DNA from: an uncultured Gemmatimonadota bacterium
GTDB lineage: Bacteria; Gemmatimonadota; Gemmatimonadetes; Gemmatimonadales; GWC2-71-9
Length of the DNA stretch: 5,804 bases
Assembly (NCBI GenBank): GCA_937961295.1
Contig: CALGOK010000191.1
Coordinates: 1 to 5,804 of the forward strand
Direction: 5' to 3'
Shown: piece after piece, positions 5,481 to 5,804 of the stretch
Layout of the letters: each line of letters starts with the position of its first letter
How positions within the stretch are numbered: position 1 is the stretch's first letter
The notes under the pieces: generated by a model
Database searches by the model: none
Seen by the model: the letters and a program-made list of their open reading frames with translations, nothing else
Told to the model about the DNA's origin: nothing
Position numbers and translations under genes: made by a program

Positions 5481-5804
5481 GTGATCCGCTGGAGCATCGG
5501 CCGCACCGGCGAGGCACTCCTCCTCACGATCGCCGGGTCGATCGTGCTCGTGACGCTGGTGCACCTGCTGCCGGGTGACCCGGTGGCCGCGATCGTCGGG
5601 GAGCGGGTGCTCGATCCGGCGGTCGAGGCGAACCTGCGCGCGCGCTGGGGATTCGACCGCTCGCTCGGCGAGCAACTCGCCGCCTTCCTCGGCGGCGCGG
5701 CCCGCGGCGACCTCGGCCTGTCGATCGTCCATGAGCGACCGGTCACCACGCTGCTGGCGGAGCGCCTTCCCGCGACGCTCCTCATCGGCGGACTCACGCT
5801 GCTG
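5481..5804 (+). CDS. ABC transporter permease, DppB-like (3' end outside window)
   Basis: First 108 codons of an inner-membrane permease that forms the channel for the preceding binding protein. Residues about 11-30 form the first membrane helix, followed directly by LLPGDP (29-34), a hallmark of DppB/OppB-type subunits. Next come the expected external segment (NLRARWGFDRSLGEQL, 51-66), RGDLGLS (75-81) and ERLPATLLIGGLTLL (94-108), the start of the second helix. The start is GTG 5481, one base after the upstream stop and without a clear ribosome binding site, so translation is probably coupled to the binding protein. Full-length relatives have about 310-330 residues, so about two thirds lies beyond the edge, probably followed by a DppC-like subunit and ATPases. 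Confidence 0.93.
   Translation, partial: MIRWSIGRTGEALLLTIAGSIVLVTLVHLLPGDPVAAIVGERVLDPAVEANLRARWGFDRSLGEQLAAFLGGAARGDLGLSIVHERPVTTLLAERLPATLLIGGLTLL

Noticed and set aside
3332..5797. An 821-codon open frame on the minus strand opposite the lipM-like, solute-binding protein and permease genes
   Set aside because: Its translation is dominated by Arg, His, Pro and Gly with no recognisable domain, and it lies opposite three confidently identified genes. Long antisense frames are expected in DNA this rich in GC.

Overview
The window is very GC-rich, non-repetitive chromosomal DNA with tightly packed genes and strong G/C bias at third codon positions. The gene content fits a free-living diderm bacterium: a Sec-exported solute-binding protein without a lipobox, an HU protein, a TK1-type thymidine kinase and a LipM-type octanoyltransferase. 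The overall style recalls Gemmatimonadota, but that is a low-confidence inference and no marker gene here settles it. I see no mobile element, CRISPR array, rRNA or tRNA.

Layout. (1) Positions 1-1328, plus strand: the 3' portion of a gene for a protein that keeps the outline of a DEAD-box RNA helicase. It has an RecA-like lobe, a DeaD-type helical region, a DbpA-type RNA-binding domain and a Gly/Arg tail. The visible catalytic motifs are replaced, so it looks like a pseudo-helicase. (2) Positions 1329-1404: a convergent intergenic gap with one perfect 11-bp GC hairpin, probably ending transcription from both sides. (3) Positions 1405-1695, minus strand: a single HU-family gene with a GTG start and good ribosome binding site. 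(4) Positions 1696-1871: a divergent control region with a candidate promoter for HU and a near-perfect 18-bp dyad in its leader. I found no convincing promoter for the rightward genes. (5) Positions 1872-5804, plus strand: a compact gene run of thymidine kinase (tdk), dephospho-CoA kinase (coaE), a LipM-like octanoyl/lipoyl transferase, a family-5 solute-binding protein and the start of a DppB-like permease. The first three are joined by two identical GTGA stop/start overlaps. A 25-nt gap precedes the binding protein, and 1 nt separates it from the permease.

How the genes fit together. tdk, coaE and the lipM-like gene make a small salvage/cofactor set: thymidine phosphorylation, the last step of CoA synthesis, and octanoyl transfer for lipoate assembly. 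The last two genes are the first components of a peptide/nickel-type ABC importer that continues past the right edge. Most of the window is ordinary housekeeping DNA. The element most deserving attention is the degenerate DEAD-box protein at the left edge.
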